Below are positions 60,951-64,000 of a DNA stretch of 64,000 nt, in pieces. Source of the stretch: Conchocele bisecta. Its lineage: Eukaryota; Mollusca; Bivalvia; Lucinida; Thyasiridae. The stretch's first letter is position 1, and the number at the start of each line of letters is the position of its first letter. The stretch is from contig CM055272.1 of assembly GCA_029237695.1 (NCBI GenBank), forward strand, positions 12,140,042-12,204,041. Reading direction: 5' to 3'. The position numbers were made by a program, and so were the translations under genes. The notes under the pieces were generated by a model. It was not told the DNA's origin, did no database searches, and saw only the letters and a program-made list of their open reading frames with translations.

Positions 60951-63900
60951 GTACTATACCTGTGTGTTACAGTCTCCCACACCAATACCCCGTAATGTAC
61001 CTGTCCAACAGTTTCATGGATCTAGCCACCAATGGTTGTCCAGGTACTATACCTGTGTGTTTACAGTCCCCCACACCAATACCCCGTAATATACCTGTCC
61101 AACAGTTCCATGGATCTAGCCACCAATGGTTGTCCAGGTACTGTACCTGTGTGTTACCCACACCAATACCCCGTAATATACCTGTCCAACAGTTCCATGG
61201 ATCTAGCCACCAATGGTTGTCCATGTACTGTAGCTGTGTGTTTACAATCCCCCACACCAATACCCCGTAATATACCTGTCCAACAGTTCCATGGATCTAG
61301 CCACCAATGGTTGTCCAGGTACTGTAGCTGTGTGTTTACAATCCCCCACACCAATACCCCGTAATATACCTGTGCAACAGTTCCATGGATCTAGCCACCA
61401 ATGGTTGTCCAGGTACTGTACCTGTGTGTTTACAGTCCTCCACACCAATGCCCCGTAATATAGCTGTCCAACAGTTCCATGGATCTAGCCACCAAGGGTT
61501 GGTCCATGCTGTGTTTACAGTCCCCACACCATACCCCGATATAAACTAACATTCCATGGATCTAGCCACCAATTTGTTTGTCCAGGTCTGTACCTGTGTG
61601 TTTACATCCCCAACACCAAAAATACCCCTAATATCCTGTCCAACATTCCATGATCTAGCCATCCAAATGGTTGTCCAGGTACTGTACTGTGTGTTCAATC
61701 CCCCACACCAATACCCCGTAATATACCTTCCAACGTTCCATGGATCTAGCCACCAATGTTGTCCAGGTACGTCCTGAAGTTGTTTTACCAGTCCTCCACA
61801 ACCAATGGCCCCGTAATAGAGCTGTTTCCAACTCGAGTTCCCCCAATGGTTCTAGCCTCCAATTGGTTTTTGTCCAGGTCCTGTAAGCTGTGTGTTTAAC
61901 AGTCCCACCACAAACCCCGTTAATATACCTGTCCAAACTAGTTTCCCATGGATCTAGCCACCAATGGTTGTCCAGGTACTGTACCTGCTGTGTTTACAGT
62001 TCCCAAACAAACCAATACCCCCGTAATATACCTGTCCAACCAATTCCATGCCCGATCTAAGCCACCAATGGTTTTCCAGGTTACCTGTAGCCTGGGTGTT
62101 TAACTAGTTTCCCCCACACCAATACCCCGTATCTACCTGTCCAACAGTTCCAATGGGATTCTTGGCTCCAATGGTGTTGTCACAAGGTACTGTACCTGTG
62201 TGGTTTACAGTCTACCCACACCAATTACCCCGTAAATAAATCCTGTCCAACAGTTCCATGGATCTAGCCATCAATGATTGTCCAGGTACTGTTCATGTGT
62301 GTGTACAGTCCTCCACACCAATACCCCATAATATACCTGTCCAACAGTTCCATGGATCTATCCACCAATAGTTGTTGAGGTACTGTACCTGTGTGTTTAC
62401 AGTCCTCCACACCAATACCCCGTAATATACCTGTCCAACAGTTCCATGGATCTCACCACCAATGGTTGTCCTGGTACTGTACCTGTGTGTTACAGTCTCC
62501 CACACCAATACCCGTAATATACCTGTCCAACAGTTCCATGGATCTAGCCACCAATGGTTGTCCAAGTACTGTACCTGTGTGTTACAGTCCCCCACACCAA
62601 TACCCCGTAATATACCTGTCCAACAGTTCCATGGATCTAGCCACCAATGGTTGTCCAGGTACTGTACCTGTGTGCTACAGTCCTCCACACCAATACCCCG
62701 TAATAAACCTGTCCAACAGTTCCATGGATCTAGCCACCAATGGTTGTCCAGGTACTGTACCTGTGTGTTTACAGTCTCCCACACCAATACCCCGTAATAT
62801 ACCTGTCCAACAGTTCCATGGATCTAGCCACCAATGGTTGTCCAGGTACTGTACCTGTGTGTTTACAGTCCTCCACACCAATACCCCGTAATATACCTGT
62901 CCAACAGTTCCATGGATCTAGCCACCAATAGTTGTCCAGGTACTGTACCTGTGTGTTTACAGTCCTCCACACCAATACCCCGTAATATACCTGTCCAACA
63001 GTTCCATAGATCTAGCCACCAATGGTTGTCCAGGTACTGTCCAGGTACTGTAGTTCCATGGATCTAGTCACCAATGGTTGTCGAGGTACTGTAGCTGTGT
63101 GTTTACAGTCCCCAACACCAATACCCCATAATATACCTGTCCATCAGTTCCATGGATCTAGCCACCAATGGTTGTCCAGGTACTGCTCCTGTGTGTTTAC
63201 AGTCCCCCACACCAATACCCCATAATGTACCTGTCCAATAGTTCCATGGATCTAGCCACCAATGGTTGTCCAGGTACTGTACCTGTGTGTTACAGTCCCC
63301 CACACCAATACCCCATAATGTACCTGTCCATCAGTTCCATGGATCTAAGCCACCAATGGTTGTCAGTACTGATCCCCCTGTGTTGTTTACCAGTTCCACA
63401 CAATACACCCCATTAATGTACCTGTCCAATAGTTCCATGGATCTAGCCACCAATGGTTGTCCAGGTACTGTAGCTGTGTGTTTACAGTCCCCCACACCAA
63501 TGCCCCGTAATATACCTGTCCAACAGTTCCATGGATCTAGCCACCAATGGTTGTCCAGGTACTGTAGCTGTGTGTTTACCCCACACCAATACCCCATACT
63601 ATACCTGTCCAACAGTTCCATTGATCTAGCCACCAATGGTTGTCCAGATGCTGTAGCTGTGTGTTTAGTCCCCCACACCAATACCCCGTAATATACCTGT
63701 CCAACAGTTCCATGGATCTAGCCATCAATGGTTGTCCATGTACTGTAGCTGTGGGTTTACAGTCCCCCACACCAATACCCCGTAATATACCTGTCCAACA
63801 GTTCCATGGATCTAGCCACCAATGGTTGTCCAGGTACTGTACCTGTGTGTTTACAGTCCCCCACACCAATACCCCGTAATATACCTGTCCAACAGTTCCA

Positions 63901-64000
63901 GGTACTATACCTGTGTGTTTACAGTCCCCACACCAATATACCCCGTAATATACCTGTCCAACAGTTCCATGGATCTAGCCACCAATGATTGTCCAGGTAC
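60951..64000 (+). repeat. 94-bp minisatellite made of an exon-intron junction
   Basis: About 32 units. Each has about 43 bases of the preceding exon's end ('ccatggatctagccaccaat', 'ggttgtccag'), the donor gtactg, and about 51 intron bases including 'gtgtgtttacag', which is also acceptor-like. It runs off the window edge. The region 61490-62260 contains many small indels. Open frames on both strands inside it are repeat artefacts. Confidence 0.92.

Noticed and set aside
60967..63988. Many open frames on both strands with repeated 'MVVQVLYLCVYS' or 'MVWGIVNTQVQYL' starts
   Set aside because: Products of the 94-bp array; frame changes with each unit and both strands look equally open.

Overview
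The window looks like animal nuclear DNA from a bivalve mollusc, probably a heterodont clam or mussel. The evidence is AT-rich introns, short exons with GT-AG borders, very many tandem-repeat families containing AGGTCA-type cores, and tRNA-derived SINE remnants. The organism call is an inference from repeat style. There is no sign of prokaryotic gene organisation, and almost every long open frame is a repeat artefact or spans a run of N.

One gene can be supported, on the + strand. It runs through the window with neither its first nor its last exon visible. I reconstructed its exons by hand from acceptor and donor sites, reading frame and phase matching. From 16104 to 60950 there are 20 exons totalling about 2.73 kb (about 911 codons), and each junction is phase-compatible with the next. 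Most exons alternate phase 1 to 2 and phase 2 to 1, so each pair builds a symmetric module of about 95-115 residues with roughly six cysteines. Three exons (43485-47744) encode a SEA domain with its Gly-Ser cleavage motif. N-glycosylation sequons and paired cysteines suggest an extracellular or membrane-tethered protein. I do not recognise the six-cysteine module.

Layout: 1-3706 is nested repeat elements. 3707-12660 and about 16870-26930 are two near-identical copies of a module block, each with exons, a 28-bp array and a 59-bp array. 12667-14913 is a repeat array, and 15540-16860 holds the exon upstream of the second copy. 27063-43597 carries further modules, a 3.2-kb 68-bp array and two cut-and-paste DNA transposons. 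43485-47744 is the SEA domain. 49341-53303 is a nested repeat complex. 53846-60950 carries three more modules, and 60951-64000 is a 94-bp array. Assembly gaps of 500 N lie at 30935-31434 and 48172-48671.

The most unusual observation is that most short-unit minisatellites sit exactly on splice junctions of this gene, and several repeat the junction itself dozens of times (exon edge plus splice site). A second structured signal is a set of Helentron-like non-autonomous elements. Each has its own matched inverted termini, a core of AGGTCA-bearing monomers, and a terminal hairpin followed by TCTTG|T or CTAG|T.
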